A DNA stretch of 48,120 nt from Rhodobacteraceae bacterium HLUCCA08 (GCA_001314655.1 LJSF01000026.1:1-48120), one strand, 5' to 3'. Positions 16,052-26,313 are shown, numbered from the stretch's first letter. A program made the numbers and translations. The notes: a model not told the origin generated them from the sequence alone.

Positions 16052-17212
16052 ATGATCCTTTACGAACTGATCGACTACGATATCCTTCGGGTGATCTGGT
16101 GGGCGCTGCTGGGCGTGCTGCTGATCGGCTTCGCGCTGACCGACGGGTTCGACATGGGGGTCGGCGCGCTGCTGCCCTTCGTCGCCAGGACCGATGTCGA
16201 ACGCCGCGTGGCGATCAATACCGTCGGCCCGGTCTGGGAAGGCAACCAGGTCTGGTTCATCCTGGGCGGCGGCGCCATCTTCGCCGCCTGGCCGCCGCTA
16301 TATGCGGTGTCGTTCAGCGGCTTCTACCTGGCGATGTTCGTGGTGCTGGCCGCTTTCATCGTCCGGCCGGTCGCGTTCAAATACCGCTCCAAGCGCGAGG
16401 GCGCCGCCTGGCGGGCGCGCTGGGACTGGGCGCTGTTCGCCGGCGGCGCGGTGCCCGCGCTGCTGTTCGGCGTGGCCGTGGGCAACGTGCTGCTGGGCGT
16501 GCCCTTCTACCTGACCGAAGACCTGATGCCGATGTATCCGGGCAATTTCGCGGTCAAGTTCCTGGGCCTGCTGCGCCCCTTTGCGCTGCTGGCCGGGGTG
16601 GTGTCGCTGGCGATGCTGCTGATGCACGGCGCGGCCTGGCTGTCGCTCAAGGCCGAAGGTGTGGTCGCCGAACGCGCCCGCGCCATCGGGATCAAGGCGG
16701 GGATCGTGGCCGCGGCGGGCTATGCGCTGGCGGGGCTGTGGCTGGCGATCGGCGTGGACGGCTTCGCCCTGGGCGAGGTGGCCGCGAACGGCCCGTCCAA
16801 TCCGCTGTATTCCGAGGTGGCCCGCGGTGGAACCTGGCTGTCGGCCTATGCCGAGCGCCCGTGGATCGCGATCGCACCGATCCTTGGCTTTGTCGGCATC
16901 GCGCTGGCGGTGCTGGGCCTGAGGGCGGGGCGCGAGGTCTCGACCCTGCTGTGGTCCAAGCTGGGCATCTTCGGGATCATTTCCTCGGTCGGTCTGACGA
17001 TGTTCCCGTTCATCCTGCCCTCGACCCTTGATCCCGACAGTTCGCTGACCGTGTGGGACGCCTCGTCGTCGCACCAGACCCTGTTCATCATGCTGGTCTG
17101 CACGGCGATCTTCATGCCGCTGATCCTGATGTATACCGCCTGGGTCTACAAGGTGCTCTGGGGCAAGGTCACCGAAGACCAGGTCAGTGAAAACGCCGAC
17201 ACAGTTTACTGA
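16052..17212 (+). CDS. cydB: cytochrome bd ubiquinol oxidase subunit II
   Basis: The 386-residue membrane protein begins 5 bases after cydA. It has the family's eight or nine hydrophobic helices and the opening pattern IDYDILRVIWWALLGVLLIG, followed by the conserved TDGFDMGVGALLP and WEGNQVWFILGGGAIFAAWP. CydB forms the heterodimer with CydA. Length matches E. coli CydB (379). A ribosome-binding site GAAGGAG directly after its stop codon serves the short downstream gene cydX, so all three form one unit. Confidence 0.95.
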   Translation: MILYELIDYDILRVIWWALLGVLLIGFALTDGFDMGVGALLPFVARTDVERRVAINTVGPVWEGNQVWFILGGGAIFAAWPPLYAVSFSGFYLAMFVVLAAFIVRPVAFKYRSKREGAAWRARWDWALFAGGAVPALLFGVAVGNVLLGVPFYLTEDLMPMYPGNFAVKFLGLLRPFALLAGVVSLAMLLMHGAAWLSLKAEGVVAERARAIGIKAGIVAAAGYALAGLWLAIGVDGFALGEVAANGPSNPLYSEVARGGTWLSAYAERPWIAIAPILGFVGIALAVLGLRAGREVSTLLWSKLGIFGIISSVGLTMFPFILPSTLDPDSSLTVWDASSSHQTLFIMLVCTAIFMPLILMYTAWVYKVLWGKVTEDQVSENADTVY

Positions 17213-17225
17213 AGGAGACCCGAAA

Positions 17226-17363
17226 ATGTGGTATTTTGCCTGGCTTCTCGGATTGCCGCTTGCCGCGCTGTTCGCCGTCGTGAACGCCATCTGGCTGGAA
17301 ATGCGGACGGATGCCTGTTTCTCGGACGAGGGCGATTGCCCGGTGGGCGACCACGGTCGTTGA
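17226..17363 (+). CDS. cydX: CydX, small subunit of cytochrome bd oxidase
   Basis: A 45-codon gene starts 13 bases after cydB, preceded by GAAGGAG. The product begins MWYFAWLLGLPLAALFAVVN, the hallmark of CydX/YbgT: a single membrane helix with an N-terminal Met-Trp-Tyr and the W-x-x-G segment. A short polar tail follows (residues about 27-45) with C31 and C38. CydX binds CydA and stabilises the hemes of the oxidase in the inner membrane. It is close to the usual 37-50 residues and complete, and automated gene finders often miss it because of its size. Confidence 0.93.
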   Translation: MWYFAWLLGLPLAALFAVVNAIWLEMRTDACFSDEGDCPVGDHGR

Positions 17364-17395
17364 CCGTTCGGGGGCGCGTCCCTTCGCCCCTGTCC

Positions 17396-17428
17396 GGCGC
17401 GGGCCCGTTCCGACGACGGGTCCGCGCC
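17396..17428. terminator. strong hairpin after cydX, between convergent operons
   Basis: The 13-base arm GGCGCGGGCCCGT (17396-17408) pairs with ACGGGTCCGCGCC (17416-17428) with one G-U, around a 7-base loop. It lies between the cydABX operon and the convergent polyol operon and could stop transcription from both sides. There is no clear T run, so factor-independent termination is not certain. Confidence 0.6.
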
Positions 17429-17493
17429 CCCTCACATGGCCCGCCCGCGCGATCGGGGATTGCATCCTCCGGGCCGTCGCGTGGCCCGGCGGA

Positions 17494-18489
17494 TCAGGCC
17501 CAACGCGCCTGGATCTTGAGGCTGCCTTTGGGGGCGCCCTCGGCCATGATCCGGGCGACCCCGTCCAGGTCCAGCCGATGCGACACCAGCCCGGCGATGT
17601 CCGGGCCGAAATCCGACATCGCCTGCAGCGCCTGCGGGATGTTGTGGTTCAGCGAATGGGTGCCGGCCAGGGTGATCTGGCGGCGGAACATCTCGAACGG
17701 GGCGATCTCGATCCGGGCCGGTTGCGGACAGACGCCGAAATAGAGCCCGCGCCCGCCATTGGCGATATAGCGCGTCAGGGTGCCGGCGACCTCGGGCACG
17801 CCGGTGGCGTCGGCGACGAAATCGATGGCCTGGCGCCTGTCCTCCAGCACCGCAGACCCCGCCGCGAGCGCTTCGAAGCCAAAGCCCCGGGCCAGTTCCA
17901 GCCGCGCCGCGTCGAGGTCGACCAGGGCGATGCGGTCGATCCCGCGGGTGCGCAGGGCGATCGCCATCAACAGCCCGATCGCGCCGGCGCCGAAGATCAG
18001 CGCGGTCTCGGTCACCTGCGGGTCGACCGCGTCGATCCCGTTGAGCACGCAACCCATCGGTTCGGCCAGCGCCGCCATGGCAAAGGGCATGTCGCCGATC
18101 GGATGAACGGCCGCGGCGCGCACCACGCACAGATCGGCAAAACCGCCGGGCCGGGTCACGCCATAGGCGCCCAGGGCCGTGCACAGATGCGCCCATCCCC
18201 GGGCGCAGGCCGGGCAGGCGCCGCAGCCCAGGTTGGGGTCGACCACCACCCGGTCGCCCTCGGCCAGGCCCGTCACGCCGGCCCCCAGCCCGCCCACGAT
18301 GCCGGCGAATTCATGACCCGGGATCACCGGAAAGGCATCGGCGCCGTAATTGCCGTGCAGGATTTCCAGGTCGGTGTGACAGATGCCGCTGGCCATGACC
18401 CGGACCAGAACCTCGCCCGGGCCGGGGGTCGGGTCGGGCAGGGCGGTGCGGCTGACACGGCCGCGTTCGGGATAGGTGATCGCCTGCAT
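17494..18489 (-). CDS. zinc-dependent medium-chain alcohol/polyol dehydrogenase
   Basis: The 331-residue MDR enzyme binds catalytic zinc through C37 (SGICHTD) and H59-E60 (GHEFAG). It has the four-cysteine structural zinc site C89-x2-C92-x2-C95-x7-C103. A Rossmann fold follows (ALIFGAGAIGLLMAIAL) with D192-like acidic residues after the second strand, suggesting NAD. It is the last gene of the smo operon, 23 bases after mtlK, so a sugar alcohol such as sorbitol, xylitol or arabinitol is the probable substrate. The exact polyol cannot be read from the sequence. Confidence 0.8.
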   Translation of the reverse strand: MQAITYPERGRVSRTALPDPTPGPGEVLVRVMASGICHTDLEILHGNYGADAFPVIPGHEFAGIVGGLGAGVTGLAEGDRVVVDPNLGCGACPACARGWAHLCTALGAYGVTRPGGFADLCVVRAAAVHPIGDMPFAMAALAEPMGCVLNGIDAVDPQVTETALIFGAGAIGLLMAIALRTRGIDRIALVDLDAARLELARGFGFEALAAGSAVLEDRRQAIDFVADATGVPEVAGTLTRYIANGGRGLYFGVCPQPARIEIAPFEMFRRQITLAGTHSLNHNIPQALQAMSDFGPDIAGLVSHRLDLDGVARIMAEGAPKGSLKIQARWA

Positions 18490-18512
18490 GGCCGGAGTCC
18501 TGTCGGTTCGGG

Positions 18513-19979
18513 TCAGGGGGCCAGATAGGCGGTCAGCGCCGCTTCCGTCCCCTCGGCCCAGATCAGCGTCAGCCAGCGCCCGAAGGCCTCGGCAAAGCGC
18601 GGGGCCCGGGCGAGGTCGCCATAGATCGTGCCCTGCTCCAGCCAGGCGGCGGGATCGTCGCGCGCGGCCAGGGCGGCGGCCTGCAGGTCGGACCAGAACG
18701 GGTCGTTCGGGTCGATCGTGCTGCCATTCTCGCGGGTGCCGGCGCACATCCGCGCCCAAAGCGCCTGGACAAGCGCCAGCCCCTCGACCGGGGTGCCGGC
18801 CTCCAGCGCCGCGCGCAGCACCGGCAGGATGAACCCGGTGTGGCGGGACGAGCCGTCGAAGGCCACGCGCCGCACGGTGTCGACGATCGCGGGGTTGGCA
18901 AAGCGCCGGTCGATCAGGTCGACGTAGTCGGCGGGCATCAGGCCGGGCACCGGCGCCACATGGGGCACGATCTCGTCCATCGCGACCTTGCGGAACAGGC
19001 CAGCGATCAGCGGATGCGCCATGCAATCGGAGATCGTCTGCAGCCCCAGGATTTCGCCCGGGTCCGAAATCACCTGGTGGCCGCCGTTGAGGATGCGGAT
19101 CTTCATCGTCTCGAACGGATGGACATCGGTGGCGAAGATGGCGCCGACCTTGTCCCAATCCGGCCGGCCGGCGCAGAAATCGTCCTCGATCACCCATTGG
19201 CGGAAATTCTCGTGGGTGACGGGGGCGGCGTCCTCGATCCCCATGTCGCGCGCCAGCGCCAGTTCGGCCGGGCCGGTGGCGGGGACGATGCAATCGACCA
19301 TGGCATCGGGAAAGCTGCAGGTGGCGTCGATCCAGTCGGCCAGGGCCGGATCCGACAGCCGGGCCAGGGACACCACGGTCTGACGCAGGATCGTGCCGTT
19401 GCCCTGCAGATTGTCGCAGCTTTGCCCGGTGAACGGGCCGGCCCCCGCGTCGCGCCGCCGCCGCAAGGCCGCGACCATGGCGCCGAAGGCGGTCCGGGGC
19501 CGGTCCGGGTTGGCGGCATCATGCAGGACATCGGGATGGGTCGTATCGAAGGCCTTGGTCACCGGGTCGATGAAATAGCCGCCCTCGGTCACGGTCAGCG
19601 ACACGATCCGGATGCGCGGGTCCGCCATCCGGTCGATCAAGGCAGCGTTGCCCTCCTCGATCGGGATGAAGTCGATCATCGCGCCCACCACCTCGGCCGA
19701 GCGGCCGTCCGGGTCCAGTTCGATCAGCGTGGTCAGGCAATCCTGCGCCAAAAGCCGGTCGCGCATGGCCGCATCCCGGGGCCGGACGCCGGCGCCGATG
19801 ATCGCCCAATCCAGGGCCAGCCCCTGTTGCATCAGCCGGTGCAGATACCACGCCTGGTGCGCGCGATGGAAATTGCCCAAGCCGATATGGACGATCCCCG
19901 GCGTCAGCCGTGACCGGTCATAGGTCGGCCGGGCAACGCCGTCAGGCAGGTCGGCCAGGGTGGCATCCGACAGGATCAT
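18513..19979 (-). CDS. mtlK: mannitol 2-dehydrogenase family (polyol long-chain dehydrogenase)
   Basis: The 488-residue protein belongs to the long-chain mannitol dehydrogenase family. An N-terminal NAD-binding segment reads VHIGLGNFHRAHQAWY (about 30-45), and the catalytic signature K293-x4-N298-x2-H301 sits in KIRILNGGH, the Lys-Asn-His set of Pseudomonas mannitol dehydrogenase. The enzyme oxidises mannitol to fructose and often arabinitol to xylulose, with NAD and no metal. It starts 12 bases after smoS in the same operon, the order known from Rhodobacter (smo-mtlK). Confidence 0.88.
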   Translation of the reverse strand: MILSDATLADLPDGVARPTYDRSRLTPGIVHIGLGNFHRAHQAWYLHRLMQQGLALDWAIIGAGVRPRDAAMRDRLLAQDCLTTLIELDPDGRSAEVVGAMIDFIPIEEGNAALIDRMADPRIRIVSLTVTEGGYFIDPVTKAFDTTHPDVLHDAANPDRPRTAFGAMVAALRRRRDAGAGPFTGQSCDNLQGNGTILRQTVVSLARLSDPALADWIDATCSFPDAMVDCIVPATGPAELALARDMGIEDAAPVTHENFRQWVIEDDFCAGRPDWDKVGAIFATDVHPFETMKIRILNGGHQVISDPGEILGLQTISDCMAHPLIAGLFRKVAMDEIVPHVAPVPGLMPADYVDLIDRRFANPAIVDTVRRVAFDGSSRHTGFILPVLRAALEAGTPVEGLALVQALWARMCAGTRENGSTIDPNDPFWSDLQAAALAARDDPAAWLEQGTIYGDLARAPRFAEAFGRWLTLIWAEGTEAALTAYLAP

Positions 19980-19991
19980 CGTGCGCTCCGT

Positions 19992-20761
19992 TCAGCTCAT
20001 CCAGTTGCCGCCATCGACATTGTAGGTCTGGGCGACGATGTACTCGGCCTCGGGCGTGGCCAGGAAGATCGCCATGCCGACAAGGTCCTGCGCCGTGCCG
20101 AAGCGGCCGAAGGGCACGCTGGCGCCGACCTCGCGCTTTTTCTGGCCGGGTTTCTTGCCTTCCCACTTGGCGAACATCGCGTCAACATGTTCCCAGTGTT
20201 CGCCGTCGACCACGCCGGGCGAGATCGCGTTGACGTTGATCCCGTGCTTGATCAGGTCCAGCCCGGCCGATTGGGTGATCGAGATCACGGCCGCCTTGGT
20301 CGAGCAATAGACCGCCACCAGCGGCTCGCCCCGGCGGCCGGCCTGGCTGGCCATGTTGATGATCCTGCCGCCATGGCCCTGGGCGATCATCTGTTTCGCC
20401 GCCGCCTGCAGGGTGAACAGGGTGCCGCCGACATTGACCGCATAGACCTTGTCGAAATCGTCCCGCCGGATGTCCGTGATCGGGGCCGCGGTGAACAGCG
20501 CGGCGTTGTTGATCAGGATGTCCAGCTTGCCGGCCTGGCGGACGACCGCGGCCATCGCCGCGTCGATGGAGGCCTGGTCGGTCACGTCCATGTCCACCGG
20601 GTAGGCGCCGTCGCCCAGCTCCTGCGCCGTGGCGCGGGCGGCCTGAAGGTTGATGTCGGCGATCGCGACGCTGGCACCCTCGGCCAGGTAGGCCCGGGCA
20701 AAGGTCTTGCCGATACCGCGGGCCGATCCGGTGATCAGGGCCGATTTACCCTCAAGTCGTT

Positions 20762-20765
<4 letters not shown>
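19992..20765 (-). CDS. smoS: sorbitol (glucitol/galactitol) dehydrogenase SmoS, SDR family
   Basis: The 257-residue short-chain dehydrogenase is very close to the Rhodobacter sphaeroides sorbitol dehydrogenase (PolS/SmoS). The nucleotide loop is TGSARGIGK, the specificity acid is D37 (IADIN, NAD), and the catalytic triad is S140 (NMASQAG), Y153 and K157 (YCSTKAA). The ending [15 protein letters not shown] is shared with that enzyme. It oxidises sorbitol to fructose and galactitol to tagatose. The start ATG overlaps the end of smoK by 4 bases. Tagatose formation would link it to the GatZ-like gene at 27261. Confidence 0.92.
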
Positions 20766-21766
<1,001 letters not shown>

Positions 21767-21777
21767 ATCCGTCGTCC

Positions 21778-22608
21778 CTATTTCACCGCGCCGAAGGTCA
21801 GGCCGCGGACAAGCTGTTTCTGGCTGAACCATCCCATGATCAGGATCGGCGCGATCGCCATCACCGAGGCCGCGCTGAGCTTGGCGTAGAACAGCCCCTC
21901 GGGGCTGGAATAGCTGGCGATGAAGGCGGTCAGCGGCGCGGCCTTGGCGGCGGTCAGGTTCAGGGTCCAGAACGCCTCGTTCCAGGCCAGGATGATGTTG
22001 AGCAGCACGGTCGAGGCCATCCCCGGGATCGCCATCGGCGTCAGCACATAAAGCACCTCGTCGCGCAACGATGCCCCGTCCATCCGCGCGGCTTCCAGGA
22101 TTTCGCCGGGGATTTCCCTGAAATAGGTGTAAAGCATCCAGATGATGATCGGCAGGTTGATCAGCATCAGCACGATCACCAGCCCCAGACGGGTGTCCAG
22201 CAGGCCGACATCGCGAAAGATCAGGTAGATCGGGATCAGCACGCCGACCGGCGGCAGCATCTTGGTCGACAGCATCCACATCAGCACGTTCTTGGTCTGC
22301 TTGCCGGGCACGAAAGCCATCGCCCAGGCCGCCGGGATCGCCACCAGCAGCCCCAGAAAGGTCGACCCGACGGCGATCGTGACCGAGTTCAGGAAGTGCT
22401 TGAAATAATCCGACCGCGCCTGGACCGCGGCATAGCTTTCCAGCGTCCAGTCGGCGCTCAGCACCTCCAGCGGGCCGCGGATCGCGTCGACCTCGGATTT
22501 GAACGACAGGATCAGGATCCACAGGATCGGAAAGAACATCAGCAGGCCGATGGTCCAGCCGATCGTGGTGTTGATCGCCTTGCGGCGGTTGGTGACGGCG
22601 CGGGCCAT
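21778..22608 (-). CDS. smoG: polyol ABC importer permease SmoG
   Basis: The 276-residue inner-membrane permease has six predicted helices. The EAA loop that docks to the ATPase reads [16 protein letters not shown], followed by TPMAIPG. It is the CUT1 MalG-like subunit of the sorbitol/mannitol importer. It lies 16 bases after smoF and 11 before smoK, with ends in register with the operon. The ATG at 22606-22608 is preceded by GGAAGGACAC. Confidence 0.9.
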   Translation of the reverse strand: MARAVTNRRKAINTTIGWTIGLLMFFPILWILILSFKSEVDAIRGPLEVLSADWTLESYAAVQARSDYFKHFLNSVTIAVGSTFLGLLVAIPAAWAMAFVPGKQTKNVLMWMLSTKMLPPVGVLIPIYLIFRDVGLLDTRLGLVIVLMLINLPIIIWMLYTYFREIPGEILEAARMDGASLRDEVLYVLTPMAIPGMASTVLLNIILAWNEAFWTLNLTAAKAAPLTAFIASYSSPEGLFYAKLSAASVMAIAPILIMGWFSQKQLVRGLTFGAVK

Positions 22609-22624
22609 GGCGTGTCCTTCCCCC

Positions 22625-23548
22625 TCAGGCGTCCAGGTTCTTGCCGATCATCCGCATCAGGAAGATCGCGACGATATTGGCCAGGATGATCGCGATCACC
22701 CCGCCGGCCGAGCCCATGCCGACGTCGTATTGCAACAGCGACGAGACATAGATCAGGTAGGTCAGGTTGGTCGTCGCCACGCCGGGGCCGCCATTGGTGG
22801 TGACCAGGATTTCGGCGAAGATCGACAACAGGAAGATGGTCTGGATCAGGATCACCACGGTGATCGCGCGCGCCAGGTGCGGCAGCATGATGAACCAGAA
22901 CCGGCTCCACCAGCTGGCGCCGTCCATCTCGGCCGCTTCCAGCTGTTCCTGGTCCAGCGATTGCAGCGCGGTCAGCAGGATCAGCGTGGCGAAGGGCAGC
23001 CATTGCCAGGACACGATCCAGATGATCGACAGAAGCGGCGACTGGCTGAAGAAATCGTAAGGCTCCATCCCCAGGGCGTCGGCGATATGGCCGAAGACCC
23101 CGTTGACCGGGTTCATGAACATGTTCTTCCACACCAGGCCCGACACGGTGGGCATGACGAAGAACGGCGCGATCATGAAGATCCGGACGATCCCCTGGCC
23201 CCACATCGGCTGGTCCAGCAGCAGCGCCAGGAAGATGCCGCCGACCACGGTGATCAGCAGGACCCCGCCGACCAGTTTCAGCGTGTTGAAGATCGCCGCC
23301 TGAAAGCTGGGGTCGGTGACGAACCAGTAGAAATTGTCCCAGCCGGTCAGGTCCTCGGGGCCGGGCATGCGCAGGCCCTGGCCGAACAGGCCCAGAACCA
23401 TCTCGTTGCCGGTGGGCATGATCAGGTTGAACCGCAGGAACGAAAAATAGAGCGTCAGCCCCAGCGGCACCAGCATCCACAAAAGCAGAAGAATGACGGC
23501 GGGCGAGATCATCATCCGGGCGGCGGCCCGGGAATGCTGCGTTGCCAT
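22625..23548 (-). CDS. smoF: polyol ABC importer permease SmoF
   Basis: The 307-residue MalF-like permease has six helices and the EAA motif EAAEMDGASWWSRFWFI followed by MLPHL. The first helix begins near residue 15 (VILLLLWMLVPLGLTLYFS). It pairs with SmoG to form the channel of the polyol importer. The gene follows smoE after 104 bases that hold two hairpins, the usual place where binding-protein mRNA is separated from permease mRNA. The ATG at 23546-23548 follows a GGGGGAAG ribosome-binding site. Confidence 0.9.
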   Translation of the reverse strand: MATQHSRAAARMMISPAVILLLLWMLVPLGLTLYFSFLRFNLIMPTGNEMVLGLFGQGLRMPGPEDLTGWDNFYWFVTDPSFQAAIFNTLKLVGGVLLITVVGGIFLALLLDQPMWGQGIVRIFMIAPFFVMPTVSGLVWKNMFMNPVNGVFGHIADALGMEPYDFFSQSPLLSIIWIVSWQWLPFATLILLTALQSLDQEQLEAAEMDGASWWSRFWFIMLPHLARAITVVILIQTIFLLSIFAEILVTTNGGPGVATTNLTYLIYVSSLLQYDVGMGSAGGVIAIILANIVAIFLMRMIGKNLDA

Positions 23549-23578
23549 GAGGCTTCCCCCTGAGGTTCGACGCGGATC

Positions 23579-23638
23579 GCAAGGCCCGGAACAGGGCCCT
23601 TGCGCGGGGCGGGGCCGGCGCGACGGGCGCCGGCCCCG
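23579..23638. terminator. two hairpins between smoE and smoF (attenuator or mRNA stabiliser)
   Basis: Arms GGGGCCGGCGC (23611-23621) and GCGCCGGCCCC (23627-23637) pair perfectly around a 5-base loop, with one more C-G pair outside. Next to them, GCAAGG (23579-23584) pairs with CCTTGC (23598-23603), extended to 9 pairs with a bulge. Together they sit right after the smoE stop. Such hairpins usually protect the binding-protein mRNA or stop part of transcription. Confidence 0.6.
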
Positions 23639-23652
23639 TTGTCAGCGCGCGA

Positions 23653-24966
23653 TCACTCGATATAGCCGGCGCGGGTCATCTCGCGCTCCGCGAAGGCCTG
23701 GCTGTTGGCCAGCGCCTCGTCGACGCTTTGCTGGCCGGCCAGGGCGGCGGCGATCTGCTGGCCGACATAATTGCCGATGCCCTGGAATTCGGGGATCGCG
23801 ACGAATTGCACGCCGGTATAGGGCACCGGGTTCAGGGTCGCGTCGGCCGGGTTGGCGGCCAGGATCGAATTCAGGACGGTGTCGGCAAAGGGCGCGGCCT
23901 CGGTATAGGCCGGGTTGTCATAGGTCGATTGCCGGGTGCCCGGAGGCGCGGCGACCCAGCCCTTGGTCTCGCCCACCAGCGTCACGTAATCGGCCGAGGT
24001 CGACCAGGCCAGGAATTCCTTGGCCACATCGACGTTCTGCGAACTGGTCGGGATCGCCAGGGCCCAGGCCCAGAACCAGCCGGTGCCCTTGTCGGTCACC
24101 TGCATCGGCGCCTGGAAGAACCCGGTGGTATCGGCGACCGAGCTTTCGTCGGGGTTGTAGATATAGCCCGCGGCCGAGGTCGCATCGACCCAGGTGGCGC
24201 ATCTGCCGTCGGCGAACAGGGCGCGGTTCTCGTTATGGCCGTTGGCCGAGGCGCCCGGAGGACCGTAATTGTTCATCAGGTCCACGTAATAGGTGATCGC
24301 CGCATGCCATTCGGGGCTGTCGATCGTCGGGTTCCAGTCCATGTCGAACCACTGGCCGCCGAAGGCGTTCACCATCGGGCCGACGAAGGCCATGTTTTCG
24401 CCCCAGCCGGCCTTGCCGCGCTGGCAGGTGCCGAAGATGCCGTTGTCGGGGTCGTGCAACTGGGCCGCGATTTCGGCGAAGTCCTCATAGGTGATCTGTT
24501 CGGTCGGCGGCGCGATGCCGGCGGCCTCGAACAGGTCGGTGCGGTAGAAGGTGAAGGAGCTTTCGGCATAGAAGGGCACCGCAAAAAGCGTGCCGTCGGC
24601 GCTCAGCCCGTTGCGGACCGGCTCGAAGATGTCGTCGTAATCGTAGGCGTCGCCCAGGTCGTCAAGCGCGACAAGCCAGTCCTGCGCGCCCCAGATCGGG
24701 GCTTCGTAGGCGCCGATCGTGATGATGTCGAACGAGCCGGAGCCGGTGGCGATATCGGTCGTGACCCGCTGCCGCAGCACGTTTTCCTCCAGCACGACCC
24801 AATCGATCGTGTGGCCGGTCTGTTCCTCCCATTGCGACGACAATTCCTGCATGATGATCATGTCGGAATTGTTCACCGTGGCGATGGTGATCTCGTCGGC
24901 GTGCGCTGCGGTTGCCGTAACGGAAACCAGCGCCGAAGCCGCAAGAAGCGCGCTCTTCAGTTTCAT
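23653..24966 (-). CDS. smoE: periplasmic polyol-binding protein SmoE
   Basis: From the ATG at 24964-24966 the protein has 437 residues. That start was chosen because it opens a signal peptide (MKLKSALLAASALVSVTATA, cleavage after AHA, residue 23) and has the ribosome-binding site GGGAGGA. The mature part is a type 1 (MalE-like) solute-binding protein with clusters such as ENVLRQRVTTDIATGSGSFD and ENMAFVGPMVNAFGG. It delivers sorbitol, mannitol or related polyols to SmoF/SmoG. It is the first gene of the operon, 135 bases after the LacI gene end, with an operator in between. Confidence 0.9.
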   Translation of the reverse strand: MKLKSALLAASALVSVTATAAHADEITIATVNNSDMIIMQELSSQWEEQTGHTIDWVVLEENVLRQRVTTDIATGSGSFDIITIGAYEAPIWGAQDWLVALDDLGDAYDYDDIFEPVRNGLSADGTLFAVPFYAESSFTFYRTDLFEAAGIAPPTEQITYEDFAEIAAQLHDPDNGIFGTCQRGKAGWGENMAFVGPMVNAFGGQWFDMDWNPTIDSPEWHAAITYYVDLMNNYGPPGASANGHNENRALFADGRCATWVDATSAAGYIYNPDESSVADTTGFFQAPMQVTDKGTGWFWAWALAIPTSSQNVDVAKEFLAWSTSADYVTLVGETKGWVAAPPGTRQSTYDNPAYTEAAPFADTVLNSILAANPADATLNPVPYTGVQFVAIPEFQGIGNYVGQQIAAALAGQQSVDEALANSQAFAEREMTRAGYIE

Positions 24967-25039
24967 CCCAAATCCTCCCATTGATGCTGGATGCACGAGC
25001 GCCAGCTAAGGCGAGCCCGGCACGCAAGTCAACGAAAAA

Positions 25040-25055
25040 CTTTACTCACGTAAAG
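25040..25055. promoter_or_regulatory. LacI-type operator upstream of smoE
   Basis: CTTTAC-TCAC-GTAAAG is a perfect 6-base dyad 73 bases before the smoE start. A related site, matching 12 of 16 bases, lies before the kinase gene on the other side of the regulator. This is the likely binding site of the adjacent LacI protein. Confidence 0.6.
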
Positions 25056-25101
25056 ATAAACCATGCCGCGGCGCAGTATTTTGCGCCGCAATGCAGAGGC
25101 C

Positions 25102-26130
25102 CTAGGCCGAGGACCGCAGGACGAGCTTGCCGTCGAACAGGATCTCGGGCCGGTCCTCGGTGCGCGCGCCCTCGATCAATCCGAACAGCAGGTCCACGCT
25201 GCGTTCGGCGATGGCGGTATAATCCTGCGACACGGTGGTCAGCGGCGGGCAGGTGAACTGCGACCAGGGGTGGTCGTCATGGCCGGCGATGCGCAGCGCG
25301 CAGCCTTCGCCATGACCGACCCGCAGCCCGCTTTGGTAGGCCGCAGCGAGAAAACCGATCGCCAGCCGGTCGTTGGAGCACAGCACCGCATTGGTCGGCA
25401 GCGACTTGTCGGCCAATACCTGCATCGCGCCGCGTTTGCCGATTTCCTCGAAGGCCCAGCCCTCGCCGTCGATGCTGATCACATGCGGCTCGTATCCCAG
25501 GCGCTCCATGGTCGCGATATAGGCATTGCGGCGCTTGTTGGCATTCGGGTTGGCGGGGGTGCGCATCTCGAAAAAGCTGGGGGGTTCGCCGGTGCGGGTC
25601 AGGTATTCGACCGTCTGGGTCACGAAGCTGAAATTGTCAGACCCGACAAAGGCTTGGCCGATACCGTCAAGGTTGCTGTCGAACAGCAGCGTGGGCACGT
25701 CGCGGCAGAATTTCTCGATCTCGGCCCGGTCCGAAGCCCGGCCCAGCGGCGCCAGCAGAACCCCGGCGGGCTTGAGCGACAGCAGCCCGTCCAGAATCTC
25801 GATTTCCTGCTTCGGGTCGCCGTGCGAACTGTAAAGCGTGGGCTGGTAGCCGGCCGCGATCACGCGTTCTTCCAGATGTCGCGCGATCTCGGCAAAGAAC
25901 GGATCGGCCAGGTAGGGCACGACGATCCCGATATTCTTGGTCAGCTTTCGGTTCTGGTTCATCGCAAAGATGTTGGGCCGGAAATGGTATTGCTCGAGAG
26001 CGACCTCGATCCGTTCGCGCGTCGTCTTGCGCACGCTGTCCGGGTCGTTGAAATATTTCGACACGGTCGGACGCGAGATGCCGCTGACCTCGGCGAATTC
26101 CTCCATCGTCCTGATCTTGCGATCCGTCAT
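25102..26130 (-). CDS. LacI-family regulator of the smo operon
   Basis: The 342-residue LacI/GalR protein has an N-terminal HTH (about 5-50; EEFAEVSGISRPTVSKYFN). A hinge and a periplasmic-binding-protein-like effector domain follow (about 65-335; IGIVVPYLADPFFAEIARHLEE). It is encoded in the same direction as smoE, separated from it by 135 bases with a CTTTAC dyad, and divergent from the PfkB kinase. A second similar dyad lies in the divergent spacer, so it probably controls both sides and itself. A polyol or its keto-sugar is the likely inducer. The HTH departs from the usual TLKDVA pattern. Confidence 0.85.
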   Translation of the reverse strand: MTDRKIRTMEEFAEVSGISRPTVSKYFNDPDSVRKTTRERIEVALEQYHFRPNIFAMNQNRKLTKNIGIVVPYLADPFFAEIARHLEERVIAAGYQPTLYSSHGDPKQEIEILDGLLSLKPAGVLLAPLGRASDRAEIEKFCRDVPTLLFDSNLDGIGQAFVGSDNFSFVTQTVEYLTRTGEPPSFFEMRTPANPNANKRRNAYIATMERLGYEPHVISIDGEGWAFEEIGKRGAMQVLADKSLPTNAVLCSNDRLAIGFLAAAYQSGLRVGHGEGCALRIAGHDDHPWSQFTCPPLTTVSQDYTAIAERSVDLLFGLIEGARTEDRPEILFDGKLVLRSSA

Positions 26131-26216
26131 CCGTCCAAACCCTTAGACCCCATTGCGTTTTTTCTATAGCCGGTCATTGTCGACGGCTCCAGAGCGCGTG
26201 GCTGCCGCCGTGTAAA

Positions 26217-26232
26217 CTTTACGCGCGAAATG
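26217..26232. promoter_or_regulatory. second smo-type LacI operator before the PfkB kinase
   Basis: CTTTACGCGCGAAATG matches the smoE operator at 12 of 16 bases. It overlaps a short palindrome, GTAAACTTTAC (26212-26222). It lies about 82 bases upstream of the kinase start in the spacer shared with the LacI gene, so it may serve both directions. Confidence 0.45.
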
Positions 26233-26313
26233 ATTTTGTTGACACTAGGGAGTCGCGATGGCACCGGTCAAGCACATGTTTTCGCCACTGCCGTCGACAG
26301 GGATACCGGTCGC

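Noticed and set aside
26230-26313. Upstream in-frame extension of the ketose kinase
   Set aside because: It runs through the putative operator and lacks a ribosome-binding site, and the kinase domain begins at the later ATG.
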